A stretch of DNA of 64,000 bases from Amaricoccus solimangrovi (GTDB taxonomy: Bacteria > Pseudomonadota > Alphaproteobacteria > Rhodobacterales > Rhodobacteraceae): positions 51,155 through 115,154 of the forward strand of contig NZ_VFRP01000013.1 in assembly GCF_006385685.1 (NCBI RefSeq), given 5' to 3'. The position numbers and the translations under genes are program-made. Positions 1 to 10,230 of this stretch are shown piece by piece (within the stretch, counting starts at the first letter, position 1; each line of letters starts with the position of its first letter). The notes beneath the pieces were generated by a model, which was not told the DNA's origin, ran no database searches, and worked only from the letters and a program-made list of their open reading frames with translations.

Positions 1-225
1 TCGGTCAACGCGCCCGATTCGGGCGCGGCGGACGAGGAACTGGCGGTCGCCTACGCCGACGAGCGGCTGGAGATCGGGTTCAACGCGAAATACCTGCTCG
101 AGATCGCGGGCCAGGTCGACCGAGAGAACGCGGTCTTCCTGTTCAACTCCTCCGGCGACCCGACGGTGATGCGCGAGGGCAACGACGAATCCGCGGTCTA
201 TGTCGTGATGCCGATGCGGGTGTGA
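1..225 (+). CDS. dnaN: DNA polymerase III beta subunit (sliding clamp), 3' end only
   Basis: Frame 1 is open from the window edge and ends with YVVMPMRV and a TGA, the usual C-terminal signature of the beta sliding clamp. The preceding stretch (NAKYLLEIAG, FLFNSSGDP) matches the last domain of the clamp, which encircles DNA and tethers polymerase III. Only about the last 74 residues are present; the start lies outside the window. The stop overlaps the GTG start of recF by three bases, so the two are probably translationally coupled. The dnaN-recF-gyrB order is the conserved origin-proximal arrangement. Confidence 0.93.
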   Translation, partial: SVNAPDSGAADEELAVAYADERLEIGFNAKYLLEIAGQVDRENAVFLFNSSGDPTVMREGNDESAVYVVMPMRV

Positions 226-1265
226 GCCGGCTGGCGCTCCGGCGCCTGACGCTCTCGCATTTCCGCTCCCACGCCCGGGGCGCCTTCGGCTTCGCCGGCG
301 CGCCGGTCGCGATCCACGGGCCGAACGGCTCGGGAAAGACCAATCTGATCGAGGCGATCTCGCTCCTCTCGCCCGGCCGCGGGCTGCGCGGCGCCGCGGC
401 GGAGGAGATGGCGCGGCTGCCCGAGCGGATCGGCTGGAAGATCGCCGCGGAACTCGAGGCGCCGTCGGGCACGCATGAGGTCGTGACCTGGAGCGAGGGC
501 GCGGGGCGGCGGGTGGAACTCGACGGCAAGGCCGCGGCGCAGGCGGCGCTCGGCGCGGTGGCGCGGGTCCTGTGGCTGACGCCCGCGATGGACCGGCTCT
601 GGCTCGAGGGCGCGGCGGAACGGCGGCGCTTCCTCGACCGCGCGACGCTCAGCCTCCTTCCCGAACATGGCGCGGCGGCGCTCGCCTATGACCGGGCGCT
701 GCGCGAGCGCGGGCGGCTGCTGCGCGAGGGCGTGCGCGATCCGGGCTGGTACGCCGCGCTCGAGGCGCGGCTCGCGGAGGAAGGCGCGCGGATCGACGCC
801 GGCCGGCGCGCGGCGCTCGCCCGGCTCGGCGCGGCGCCGGAGACGCCGGGATTTCCGCGCGGCGATCTGGCGCTGATCGCGGAGGGGCCACGCGATCCGG
901 CGGGGCTGCGCGCGGCGCTGGCGGAGGGCCGCGCGCGCGATCTCGCCGCCGGGCGGACCGGGATCGGCCCGCATCGCGACGATCTCGGCGCGGTCTACGC
1001 GGCGAAGGGGATGGAGGCGCGGCTCTGCTCGACCGGGGAGCAGAAGGCGCTGCTGATCGGCGTGGTGCTTGCCAATGCCTGGGCGGTGGCGGAGGATTTC
1101 GGCGCGCCGCCGCTCCTGCTGCTCGACGAGGTGGCGGCGCATCTCGACGCGGACCGGCGCCGGGCGCTCTACGGTGCGATCGCGGGGCTCGGCGCGCAGG
1201 CCTTCCTCACGGGGACCGGGCCGGAGCTGTTCGAGGGGCTGGAGGGGGAGCGGCTGGCGCTGTAG
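222..1265 (+). CDS. recF: DNA replication and repair protein RecF
   Basis: The 347-residue product is an SMC-like ATPase that loads RecA at single-strand gaps with RecO and RecR. A Walker A motif (GPNGSGKTNL) lies near residue 30. An ABC-type signature region (CSTGEQKALL) and a Walker B aspartate stretch (PPLLLLDEVAAHLD) lie in the last quarter. The length is close to the usual family size of about 360. The GTG start at 222 overlaps the dnaN stop. The stop codon TAG is the TAG of a palindromic GTAGGGCGGAC repeat unit, so the gene runs straight into a dispersed repeat. Confidence 0.95.
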   Translation: MSRLALRRLTLSHFRSHARGAFGFAGAPVAIHGPNGSGKTNLIEAISLLSPGRGLRGAAAEEMARLPERIGWKIAAELEAPSGTHEVVTWSEGAGRRVELDGKAAAQAALGAVARVLWLTPAMDRLWLEGAAERRRFLDRATLSLLPEHGAAALAYDRALRERGRLLREGVRDPGWYAALEARLAEEGARIDAGRRAALARLGAAPETPGFPRGDLALIAEGPRDPAGLRAALAEGRARDLAAGRTGIGPHRDDLGAVYAAKGMEARLCSTGEQKALLIGVVLANAWAVAEDFGAPPLLLLDEVAAHLDADRRRALYGAIAGLGAQAFLTGTGPELFEGLEGERLAL

Positions 1266-1320
1266 GGCGGACCTCGGTCCGCCGTCGCGCGCCGGGATGG
1301 CGGACCGAGGTCCGCCCTAC
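1262..1320. repeat. Inverted pair of GTAGGGCGGAC palindromic repeat units
   Basis: Two 22-bp units at 1262-1283 and 1299-1320 are exact reverse complements of each other, and each is itself nearly palindromic (GGCGGACC facing GGTCCGCC). They are separated by 15 bp. The TAG inside the first unit is the stop codon of recF. The layout resembles REP/BIME-type extragenic palindromes, in which paired units fold into stem-loops. Related units occur at 1369, 36609, 58468 and 58538. Confidence 0.85.
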
Positions 1321-1368
1321 GAGCGATTGGCGCCTTGGGGCCGAGATTCCCCAAGCCGCGCCGCAAGC

Positions 1369-1390
1369 GGCGGACCGTGGTCCGCCCTAC
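1369..1390. repeat. Third copy of the GGCGGACC...CCCTAC palindromic unit
   Basis: This 22-bp unit differs at one position from the unit at 1299-1320 (GTGG in place of GAGG in the centre). It ends directly at the Shine-Dalgarno sequence GGAGGA of the following VOC gene, so a folded repeat could affect that gene's translation. Confidence 0.8.
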
Positions 1391-1401
1391 GGAGGACGCG
1401 C

Positions 1402-1836
1402 ATGTTTCCAAGATCCATCAGCCTGATCACGCTCGGCGTCGCCGATCTCGAGCGCGCGCGGCTGTTCTACGCCGCGCTCGGCTGGGAGGCGGTGGCGGCG
1501 CCCGAGGGGGTGGTCTTCATCCAGCTCGCCGGGCAGGTGCTGGCGCTCTTCGGCCTCGACGATCTCGCGAAGGACATGGGCGTGGCGCCGGAGACGCTTG
1601 GGCGGGGCGCGAGCAATCTCGCGCGCAACTTCGCGACCGAGGCGGAGGTGGACGCGGCCTTCGCGCGCGCGCTGGACGCGGGCGCGGCGCCGATCAAGCG
1701 GCCGGAAAAGGTGTTCTGGGGCGGCTATTCCGGCTATTTCGCCGATCCCGACGGCCATGTCTGGGAGGTCGCGATGAACCCGTTCTGGTCGCTCGGCCCG
1801 GAGGGCACGCTGACCCTGCCGGAGGGCGGGGCCTGA
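1402..1836 (+). CDS. VOC (glyoxalase/bleomycin-resistance fold) protein
   Basis: The 144-residue protein has the two-module beta-alpha-beta-beta-beta pattern of the vicinal oxygen chelate superfamily: an N-terminal ITLGVADLERARLFYAALGW and a C-terminal GYFADPDGHVWEVAMNP. This fold includes glyoxalase I, dioxygenases and antibiotic-binding proteins, and the substrate cannot be told from the sequence. The start at 1402 is chosen because GGAGGA lies six bases upstream and the conserved N-terminus begins there; the frame is open further upstream only through the repeats. The gene lies between recF and gyrB. Confidence 0.85.
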   Translation: MFPRSISLITLGVADLERARLFYAALGWEAVAAPEGVVFIQLAGQVLALFGLDDLAKDMGVAPETLGRGASNLARNFATEAEVDAAFARALDAGAAPIKRPEKVFWGGYSGYFADPDGHVWEVAMNPFWSLGPEGTLTLPEGGA

Positions 1837-1928
1837 GCCCCGCGGGGGCGTTTCGCGACCCCGGGGGCGGGAGAGCCAAAGGATTGATAAAACGGAGGAT
1901 TTTCCCGACGCCCAGGGGGATTCGAGGG

Positions 1929-4404
<2,476 letters not shown>

Positions 4405-4413
4405 CGCGCCGCG

Positions 4414-5307
4414 TCAGGCGCGCCCCCCGCGCGGGTCGAGCCCGGCGAGAAAGACCGAGGCCGCGCGCGTGGCGGGGCGGTCGGCCCGCCTCAGCGCGGT
4501 GAAGCGCCGTTCCGGCAGCGGCAGCGGCACCCGCAGGAGCAGCCCGGCATCGAGGCTCGGCGCGGCGACGGAGGCCGCGAGCGCGGTGGCGCCCAGCCCC
4601 GCCTCCACCGCGCCGCGCACCGCCTCGTTCGACGGCAGTTCCAGCCGGATGTCGAGCCGGGCCGGATCCACCCCCATCCCGGCCAGCGCCGCCTCGAAGA
4701 CCGAGCGGGTGCCGGAGCCGCGTTCGCGCAACACCCAGGCTCCCCCGGCGAGCGCCTCCGCGTCGGGGGCCCCGCCCGCCGCCCAGGGATGATCCGGGGC
4801 GACGAGGAGCACGAGCTGGTCGCGCGCGACCACCCGGGCCTCGCAGGCGCCGCTCTCGACCGCGCCTTCCACCAGCCCGATCTCCGCGAGGCCGCGCTCC
4901 ACCGCGTCGAGCACCTGTTCGGTATTGCCGATCCCGAGGCGGATCTCGACCCCGGGCCAGGCCCGCCGGAACGCCGCGAGATGGCGGGGCAGCCAGTAGC
5001 CGGCGATGGTCTGGCTCGCGCGGATCGTCAGGACGCCGCGGGCCAAGCCGCCGAATTCGGCCAGCGCCAGTTCCGCCCGCTCGACCTGGGCGAGGACCGC
5101 CCTCGCCTCGGCGAGCAGCACCCGCCCGGCCTCGGTCAGTTCGACCCGGCGGCCGATCCGGTCGAAGAGCGCGACGTCGTGGCGGGTCTCCAGCGCCGCC
5201 ACGGCGCGGCTCACCGCAGACTGGGCGAGGCCGAGCGCCTCCGCCGCGCGCGTCATGTGCTGGCGCTCGGCCACCGCGACGAAGATCCGGAGCTGGTCGA
5301 GGGTCAT
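4414..5307 (-). CDS. LysR-family transcriptional regulator
   Basis: The 297-residue length is typical of the family. The N-terminal winged helix-turn-helix (residues about 1-60) includes RAAEALGLAQSAVSRAVAAL, and the following IGRRVELTEAGRVLL is the classic LysR linker. The remainder is a periplasmic-binding-protein-like effector domain. The gene is divergent from a TDT transporter across 104 bp, the usual geometry for a LysR protein that controls its neighbour. A direct repeat, CATGCGTT twice, lies in that gap. The inducer is unknown. Because the nearby fusion protein would produce sulfite, a sulfur-related signal is possible, but this is inference. Confidence 0.9.
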   Translation of the reverse strand: MTLDQLRIFVAVAERQHMTRAAEALGLAQSAVSRAVAALETRHDVALFDRIGRRVELTEAGRVLLAEARAVLAQVERAELALAEFGGLARGVLTIRASQTIAGYWLPRHLAAFRRAWPGVEIRLGIGNTEQVLDAVERGLAEIGLVEGAVESGACEARVVARDQLVLLVAPDHPWAAGGAPDAEALAGGAWVLRERGSGTRSVFEAALAGMGVDPARLDIRLELPSNEAVRGAVEAGLGATALAASVAAPSLDAGLLLRVPLPLPERRFTALRRADRPATRAASVFLAGLDPRGGRA

Positions 5308-5315
5308 CGAAGATC

Positions 5316-5354
5316 CATGCGTTCAAGGCATCGTATCAATGATGATCATGCGTT
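5316..5354. promoter_or_regulatory. Direct repeat CATGCGTT in the LysR/TDT divergent region
   Basis: CATGCGTT occurs at 5316-5323 and 5347-5354, three helical turns apart (31 bp), in the gap between the divergent LysR and transporter genes. The first copy begins nine bases upstream of the regulator's start codon. The stretch between them is A+T-rich for this genome. It is a plausible regulator-binding region. Confidence 0.35.
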
Positions 5355-5411
5355 GGAAGAATTGGAATCGGGTCGCTAGGTTCCGCTCCGACGCAGCGAG
5401 GGATTTTCGGG

Positions 5412-6533
5412 ATGGTCGAGGGGCGCGTGATGGAGACGGGGCCGGAGCTTCGGGGGATCGTCCGGCGGTTCACGCCGAACTGGTTCGCGGTGACGATGGG
5501 GACGGGCGGGCTTGCGCTGGTGTTGCGGCAGGTGCCGGGGGCGGGGCTCGACGCGCCGGCGCTCGCGCTCTGGCTGCTCGCGACCGTGCTCTTCGCGGTC
5601 TTTTCGGTACTCTACGCCGCGCGCTGGATCCTCTTTCCGCGCGAGGCGGCGCGGATCCTCGCGCATCCGGTGATGTCGATGTTCCTCGGGACGATCCCGA
5701 TGGGGCTGACCACCGTCGCGAACGGCTTCCTCGCCTTCGGCCCCGGCCTGATCGGCGCCGCGGCGCTTCCCGTCGCGCTGACGCTCTGGGCGATCTCGGC
5801 CGCGCTGGCGCTCGCCTGCGGCCTCGGCGTTCCCTATCTGATGTTCACCCGGCAGGAGCACGGGCTCGAACGGATGACCGCCGTCTGGCTGCTGCCGCTC
5901 GTCGCGGCGGAGGTGGCCGCGGCCGGGGCGGCGGGGCTCGCGCCGCATCTCGCGGGCGGGGCGGCGGCGGCGATGGTGATCGGCGGATATGTGCTCTGGG
6001 CGCTGTCGGTGCCGCTCGCGATGAGCGTGCTCGCGCTCCTGTTCCTGCGGCTCGCGCTGCATCGGCTGCCGGAGGCGGAGGTCGGTCCCTCGGCCTGGCT
6101 GACGCTGGGGCCGATCGGAACCGGCGCGCTCGGGCTCCTGCTTCTCGGGGAGGCGGCGCCGGCCGCCTTCGCGGGCGGGCCGCTCGCCGCCGCGGGCGGG
6201 GCGGCCTTCGGCCTCGGCATCCTCGGCGGGCTGGTGCTCTGGGGCTACGGCCTCTGGTGGCTCGGCCTCGCGCTCCTCAAGACGGCGCGCTACCTGCGCT
6301 CGGGCCTGCCCTTCTCGCTCGCCTGGTGGGCCTTCACCTTCCCGCTCGCGGTCTTCACGCTCGCGACGCTGGCGCTCGGCCGGCTGACGGGGCTTGGCGC
6401 CTTCGATCTCGGCGGGACGCTGCTCGCCTGGCTTCTCGCCGGACTCTGGCTGATCGTCGCGACGCGCACCGCGCGGGGGGCGCTGCGCGGCACGCTCTTC
6501 TTCTCGCCCTGCCTCGCGGGCGCCCCGCGCTGA
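5412..6533 (+). CDS. TDT-family membrane transporter (tellurite-resistance/dicarboxylate/sulfite type)
   Basis: The 373-residue integral membrane protein has about ten hydrophobic segments. The N-terminal motif FTPNWFAVTMGTGGLALVL is typical of the TDT (TehA/Mae1/SSU1) family, which includes C4-dicarboxylate uptake carriers, SLAC-type anion channels and sulfite efflux pumps. HPVMSMFLGTIPMG is the conserved second-segment region. The substrate cannot be decided from sequence alone. Divergent LysR control and convergence, 25 bp away, with a persulfide dioxygenase fusion that should release sulfite make sulfite export an attractive hypothesis. An in-frame ATG at 5430 is an alternative start. Confidence 0.85.
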   Translation: MVEGRVMETGPELRGIVRRFTPNWFAVTMGTGGLALVLRQVPGAGLDAPALALWLLATVLFAVFSVLYAARWILFPREAARILAHPVMSMFLGTIPMGLTTVANGFLAFGPGLIGAAALPVALTLWAISAALALACGLGVPYLMFTRQEHGLERMTAVWLLPLVAAEVAAAGAAGLAPHLAGGAAAAMVIGGYVLWALSVPLAMSVLALLFLRLALHRLPEAEVGPSAWLTLGPIGTGALGLLLLGEAAPAAFAGGPLAAAGGAAFGLGILGGLVLWGYGLWWLGLALLKTARYLRSGLPFSLAWWAFTFPLAVFTLATLALGRLTGLGAFDLGGTLLAWLLAGLWLIVATRTARGALRGTLFFSPCLAGAPR

Positions 6534-6558
6534 GGCGCGGCCGCCCGCGGGGGGCGCG

Positions 6559-8412
6559 TCAGTGGGTGTGCTTGTCGAGGTAGCCGCGCACGAAGTCCTT
6601 CAGCCCGGGCGTGTCGCATTCGAAGCCCATGGACTCGGCCTTCTCGATCACCTCGTCGCCCGACATCCCCCGCTGCGCGCCGCGATGCATCATCACGAGC
6701 GCGCCCGAGCGCTTGCCGGAGGCGCAATGGACGAGGATCGGGCCGGGCAGATCCCCGACCTTCTCGCGGAAGCCGTCGACGACCTCCTCCGAGAGATTCT
6801 GGCCGTCCACCGGATGGTGCATGTAGGTGAGCCCGGCCGCCTCGGCGACGCCGCGTTCCTCCTCCGGCGTCACCTCCTGCTTCTCCTCGGAGGTGCGCAT
6901 GTTCACGACCGATCGGAAGCCCTCCTTCGCGGCCGCGCGGAGCGCGTCCGGGGCGGGGGCGAATTTCGCCACGGTGAACCTGTCGTCGATCTTCACCACG
7001 TCGCGCATGAGTTGCTTCTCCTGTTCCGAGGGTTTTTCGGTTTCGTAGCCGGCGGCCTTCCAGGCCTTCCAGCTGCCCGGCACGTTGCGGACCTTCGCGA
7101 AGCCGTGCGCGGCGAGGATGCTCGCCGCCATGCTGGCGCGAAAACCGCTGGCGCAATAGGTCGCGATCTCGGCGGCGGGGTCGAGTTCGCCCAGCCGGTC
7201 GCGCAATTCGCCGAGGAAGATGTGCCGGGCGCCGGGCACGTGGCCCCCGCGCCACTCTCCGTCCTTGCGGACGTCGAGCGTCGCCACGCCGCTTTCGCGC
7301 AGTTCGTGGACGCTCAGCTGCGGGATATGGCGCAGGTCGCGGCCCGACTCGCGCCAGGCGCCCATGCCGCCGGCGAGATAGCCGCCGAAGCGGGTGAAGC
7401 CGGTCCGCCACAGCAGGCGCAGCACCTCCGGCAGTTGCCGGTCATCCTCGAGCACGAGATGGATCGGCCGGTCCGGGTCGAGCAGCCAGCCCGCCCAGAC
7501 CGAAAGCTCCGGCCGGGCACCGATGTTGAGCGCGCCCGGAATGTGGCCGCCGCCGAAGGAGAGCATGTCGCGCACGTCGAGAAGCTGCGCGTCGCCCCCG
7601 AGCGAGTCCGCGAAGGCCGCCGGCGGCAGCGCGGGCACGCGCGGCAGGTTGCCGAGCACCTCGGGACCGGCCGCGTTGACCTTCTTCAGCCGCGGATAAT
7701 GCGTCGGCACCGGGGGCGCGTCCTCGTGCATCGCGCGCCGGAAGGCGTCGAACTCGGTGATGGCGGCGTAGCTGTTGTGCGCGCGCTCGTAGCCGATCGT
7801 GCTCGACATCCGGTCGCCGATGTTCGGGCCGCAGGCCGAGCCCGCGCCGTGGCCGGGATAGATGATCACCGGGTCGGGGAGCTTCATGTAGAAGTCCCGC
7901 GTGGTGCGGAAGAGCGCCTCGGTCAGCTCCTCCGTCTCCTCCTCGCCGAGCAGGTCCGGCCGGCCCACGGAATCGACGAAGAAGCTGTCGCCGGTCAGCA
8001 CGCCCCAGGGCTCCTCCTTCTCGCCCTCGTAGAGCAGGAAGGAGACGTGTTCGGGCGTATGTCCGGGGGTATGCCGCGTCACCATCCGGACGCCCCCGAA
8101 GGTGAAGGCGTCGCCGTCGCGCAGCGGATGGTGTTCGAAATCGTAGCTGGCGCCGCCCTCGGCGCTGACGCAGAGTTTCGCGCCGCCGTCGAGCCGGGCC
8201 GCGAGTTCGCGCGCGCCGCTCATGAAGTCGGCGTGGATGTGAGTCTCGAACACATGGGTGATCGCGAGGCCGTAGCGCCGGGCGATCTCGAGATAGATGT
8301 CGACGTCGGGCCGGGGGTCGATCACGGCCGCGGTCCCGGCGCTGTCGTCCCCGACGAGGTACGAGCACTGTGCCACCCCGTCGGCGAGGATCTGTTCGAA
8401 GCGTAACGTCAT
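6559..8412 (-). CDS. CstB-like persulfide dioxygenase with two rhodanese domains and a DUF442-type phosphatase domain
   Basis: The 617-residue cytoplasmic protein has four domains. Residues 1-240 form a metallo-beta-lactamase fold of the persulfide dioxygenase type (THIHADF at 57-63, RHTPGHTPEHVSF, YPGHGAGSACG). Residues 270-360 form a rhodanese domain with no active-site cysteine (VLEDD at that position). Residues 370-455 form an active-looking rhodanese (YCASGFR, Cys420). Residues 470-617 form a dual-specificity-phosphatase-like domain of the Blh/DUF442 type (VHCASGKRSG, Cys563). The first three domains match the layout of CstB, which oxidises persulfide to sulfite or thiosulfate. The fourth resembles the extra domain of Blh proteins but sits at the opposite end. 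The start at 8412 is where MTLRFEQILADGV homology begins. Confidence 0.9.
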   Translation of the reverse strand: MTLRFEQILADGVAQCSYLVGDDSAGTAAVIDPRPDVDIYLEIARRYGLAITHVFETHIHADFMSGARELAARLDGGAKLCVSAEGGASYDFEHHPLRDGDAFTFGGVRMVTRHTPGHTPEHVSFLLYEGEKEEPWGVLTGDSFFVDSVGRPDLLGEEETEELTEALFRTTRDFYMKLPDPVIIYPGHGAGSACGPNIGDRMSSTIGYERAHNSYAAITEFDAFRRAMHEDAPPVPTHYPRLKKVNAAGPEVLGNLPRVPALPPAAFADSLGGDAQLLDVRDMLSFGGGHIPGALNIGARPELSVWAGWLLDPDRPIHLVLEDDRQLPEVLRLLWRTGFTRFGGYLAGGMGAWRESGRDLRHIPQLSVHELRESGVATLDVRKDGEWRGGHVPGARHIFLGELRDRLGELDPAAEIATYCASGFRASMAASILAAHGFAKVRNVPGSWKAWKAAGYETEKPSEQEKQLMRDVVKIDDRFTVAKFAPAPDALRAAAKEGFRSVVNMRTSEEKQEVTPEEERGVAEAAGLTYMHHPVDGQNLSEEVVDGFREKVGDLPGPILVHCASGKRSGALVMMHRGAQRGMSGDEVIEKAESMGFECDTPGLKDFVRGYLDKHTH

Positions 8413-8722
8413 CGGTAGCCTTTCCGGTTCAGACGGGCCCCAACAATCGACGCCGCCGAGTGTTCCGGAATTCGCCCGTGAAACGGCACTCACATTCGGT
8501 TGTCCCGCCCGAACAGACACCTTCTTGTCCGCGCGGCCCGCGTTCTTTTGTCGCGCCTCCGCCCCCACGACCAAGAAACTTCCGGCATCGACCGGGCAAG
8601 TTCGTCCGGGCGGAGAAAAGTAACCCGGAACACCCCCGGTCGCCGGCGGTTTGGCAACGGGGCGCGGGATCCGGAGGCGGAGCGCGCGCCGTCTCACGAG
8701 CAGCGACGGAGGGAAAATTTCG
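8413..8722. other. Divergent intergenic region, no gene seen
   Basis: These 310 bp separate the minus-strand persulfide dioxygenase fusion from the plus-strand cytochrome c gene and should hold both promoters. No convincing -35/-10 pair, dyad of the BigR/SqrR type or small ORF with a ribosome-binding site was found by eye. Longer frames that cross it are upstream extensions of the two flanking genes. Confidence 0.6.
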
Positions 8723-9298
8723 ATGAAGAGGCAATTCGGCGCGGGCATCGCGCTCGGCATCCTGGGAACCGTTCTCGCCGCGGTCGCGATCTGGATCGTC
8801 GTCGTCTACACGGGGGCCTACAACGTCGCCGCGTCGGAGCGGCACACGGACGCGGTGCGCTGGACGCTCGACACCGCGATGCGCCGCTCGGTGAGCAGCC
8901 GGGCCGGCGGCGTGGAGATTCCGCGGGATCCTCCCGAGGATCTGCTTGCCACCGGCGCGGGGCTCTACGCCGGAAGCTGCGCCCATTGCCACGGCGCGCC
9001 GGGCGGGGAGCCGGAGGAATGGTCGCGCGGGATGCGCCCCGAGCCGCCGCGGCTGGCGGAGGCGGCGACCGAATGGATGCCGGAGGAGATCCACTGGATC
9101 GTGGCCAACGGCATCCGGATGTCGGCCATGCCGGCCTTCGGCGCGCATCACACCCCGGAGGAACTCGTCGCGCTCACCGCCTTCGTCGACGCGCTGCCGG
9201 GGCTGACGCCCGAGGATTACGCCGCGCTGACCGGGACCGGCGGAGAGAGCGCCGGAGCCGCGCCGGTCCCGGCCGGCGACGCGCCGGCGCGTCCCTGA
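8723..9298 (+). CDS. Membrane-anchored c-type cytochrome
   Basis: The 191-residue protein has one N-terminal membrane segment (residues about 6-30) that would hold a periplasmic domain with a single haem-attachment motif, CAHCH (Cys86, Cys89, His90). The later MSAMPAFG supplies the likely methionine ligand. The fold is a class I cytochrome c, expected to carry electrons between periplasmic donors and an oxidase. The ATG at 8723 follows GGAGGG with suitable spacing. Thirty bases downstream a DUF305 membrane protein begins, so the two probably form one transcript. Confidence 0.88.
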   Translation: MKRQFGAGIALGILGTVLAAVAIWIVVVYTGAYNVAASERHTDAVRWTLDTAMRRSVSSRAGGVEIPRDPPEDLLATGAGLYAGSCAHCHGAPGGEPEEWSRGMRPEPPRLAEAATEWMPEEIHWIVANGIRMSAMPAFGAHHTPEELVALTAFVDALPGLTPEDYAALTGTGGESAGAAPVPAGDAPARP

Positions 9299-9327
9299 AC
9301 CTGACGGAAGAAGAAGGAACGAAGAAC

Positions 9328-10188
9328 ATGTCCTACATCCGCTTCGGGCTGATGATCCTCACCTCCACCGTGGTGATGTTCGTCCTGATGTACCTCAACA
9401 CCTATGCCTGGGAGCACGTCTTCTTTTCCGAGACGCGCAGCTACATGGCGATCATGATGGGCGCGACGATGGCGGTCATCATGCTGGCCTACATGCTCGG
9501 CATGTATTCGAACAGGCGTCTGAACGTCGCGATCTTCGTCGGGGCGGCGATCGTCTTCGCGCTGTCGCTCTGGCTCGTCCGCGCCCAAGTCACCGTTTCG
9601 GGGCCGAGCTACATGCGGGCGATGATCCCGCACCATTCGATCGCGATCATGACCTCGGAACGCGCCCAGATCCGCGACCCGCGGGTGCGCAAGCTCGCGG
9701 ACGAGATCATCGAGGCGCAGCGGCGCGAGATCGCGGAGATGCGCTATCTGATCGGGGAGGTCTCGGAGGGCCGGATCGTGGAGAGCATCTACGAGGATCC
9801 GCCGGCCGAGCCGGGAAGCGTGGCGGACGCGCTCGGCAATACGCGGATCTCGACTCTCGATCTCGCGCCCGTGCCCGAGGCCGAGGCCGACCGCGTCCTC
9901 GTCGCCGGGGACCGCTGCGTCTTCCGCCGCGGCCAGGAATCCGACCCGGTGCTCTGGATCGCGCGCGCGGACGGCGCGGCGGCGATGAAGCTGAACGGGA
10001 TCCTCGTCGATCTGGAGGGAAGCGGGGAGCCCGGGAGCGGGACGGGGGAATTCTCGGCCCCCGGCACGAGCCTCACCCTCCGGCCGCTCGGCGAGGAGGC
10101 GGACTGGCGCCAGAACGCCGAGCTCGTCTTCCGGCTCGACCAGGGCTTGGAGGTCGGCTACCGCGGCTTTTACGGCTGCGGCGCCTGA
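9328..10188 (+). CDS. DUF305 membrane protein with an additional C-terminal domain
   Basis: The 286-residue protein has three membrane segments within the first 90 residues. A DUF305 helix pair follows (MIPHHSIAIMTSERAQIRDP, then EIIEAQRREIAEM), a ferritin-like family often found beside copper or metal-handling genes. About 120 C-terminal residues, including GDRCVFR and a terminal YGCGA, are not recognised and may form a separate periplasmic beta domain with two cysteines. The gene follows the cytochrome c gene by 29 bp and has AAGAAGGAACG upstream of its ATG. The function is not established. Confidence 0.8.
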   Translation: MSYIRFGLMILTSTVVMFVLMYLNTYAWEHVFFSETRSYMAIMMGATMAVIMLAYMLGMYSNRRLNVAIFVGAAIVFALSLWLVRAQVTVSGPSYMRAMIPHHSIAIMTSERAQIRDPRVRKLADEIIEAQRREIAEMRYLIGEVSEGRIVESIYEDPPAEPGSVADALGNTRISTLDLAPVPEAEADRVLVAGDRCVFRRGQESDPVLWIARADGAAAMKLNGILVDLEGSGEPGSGTGEFSAPGTSLTLRPLGEEADWRQNAELVFRLDQGLEVGYRGFYGCGA

Positions 10189-10192
10189 CGCG

Positions 10193-10223
10193 CGCCGGCG
10201 CCCGCCCGAGGGGGGCGCCGGCG
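10193..10223. terminator. Hairpin between convergent DUF305 and lpd genes
   Basis: CGCCGGCGCCC (10193-10203) is perfectly complementary to GGGCGCCGGCG (10213-10223) with a 9-base loop. It sits in the 42-bp gap between convergent stop codons and could end transcription from both sides. No T-run follows, so intrinsic termination is not certain. Confidence 0.55.
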
Positions 10224-10230
10224 ACCGGTC

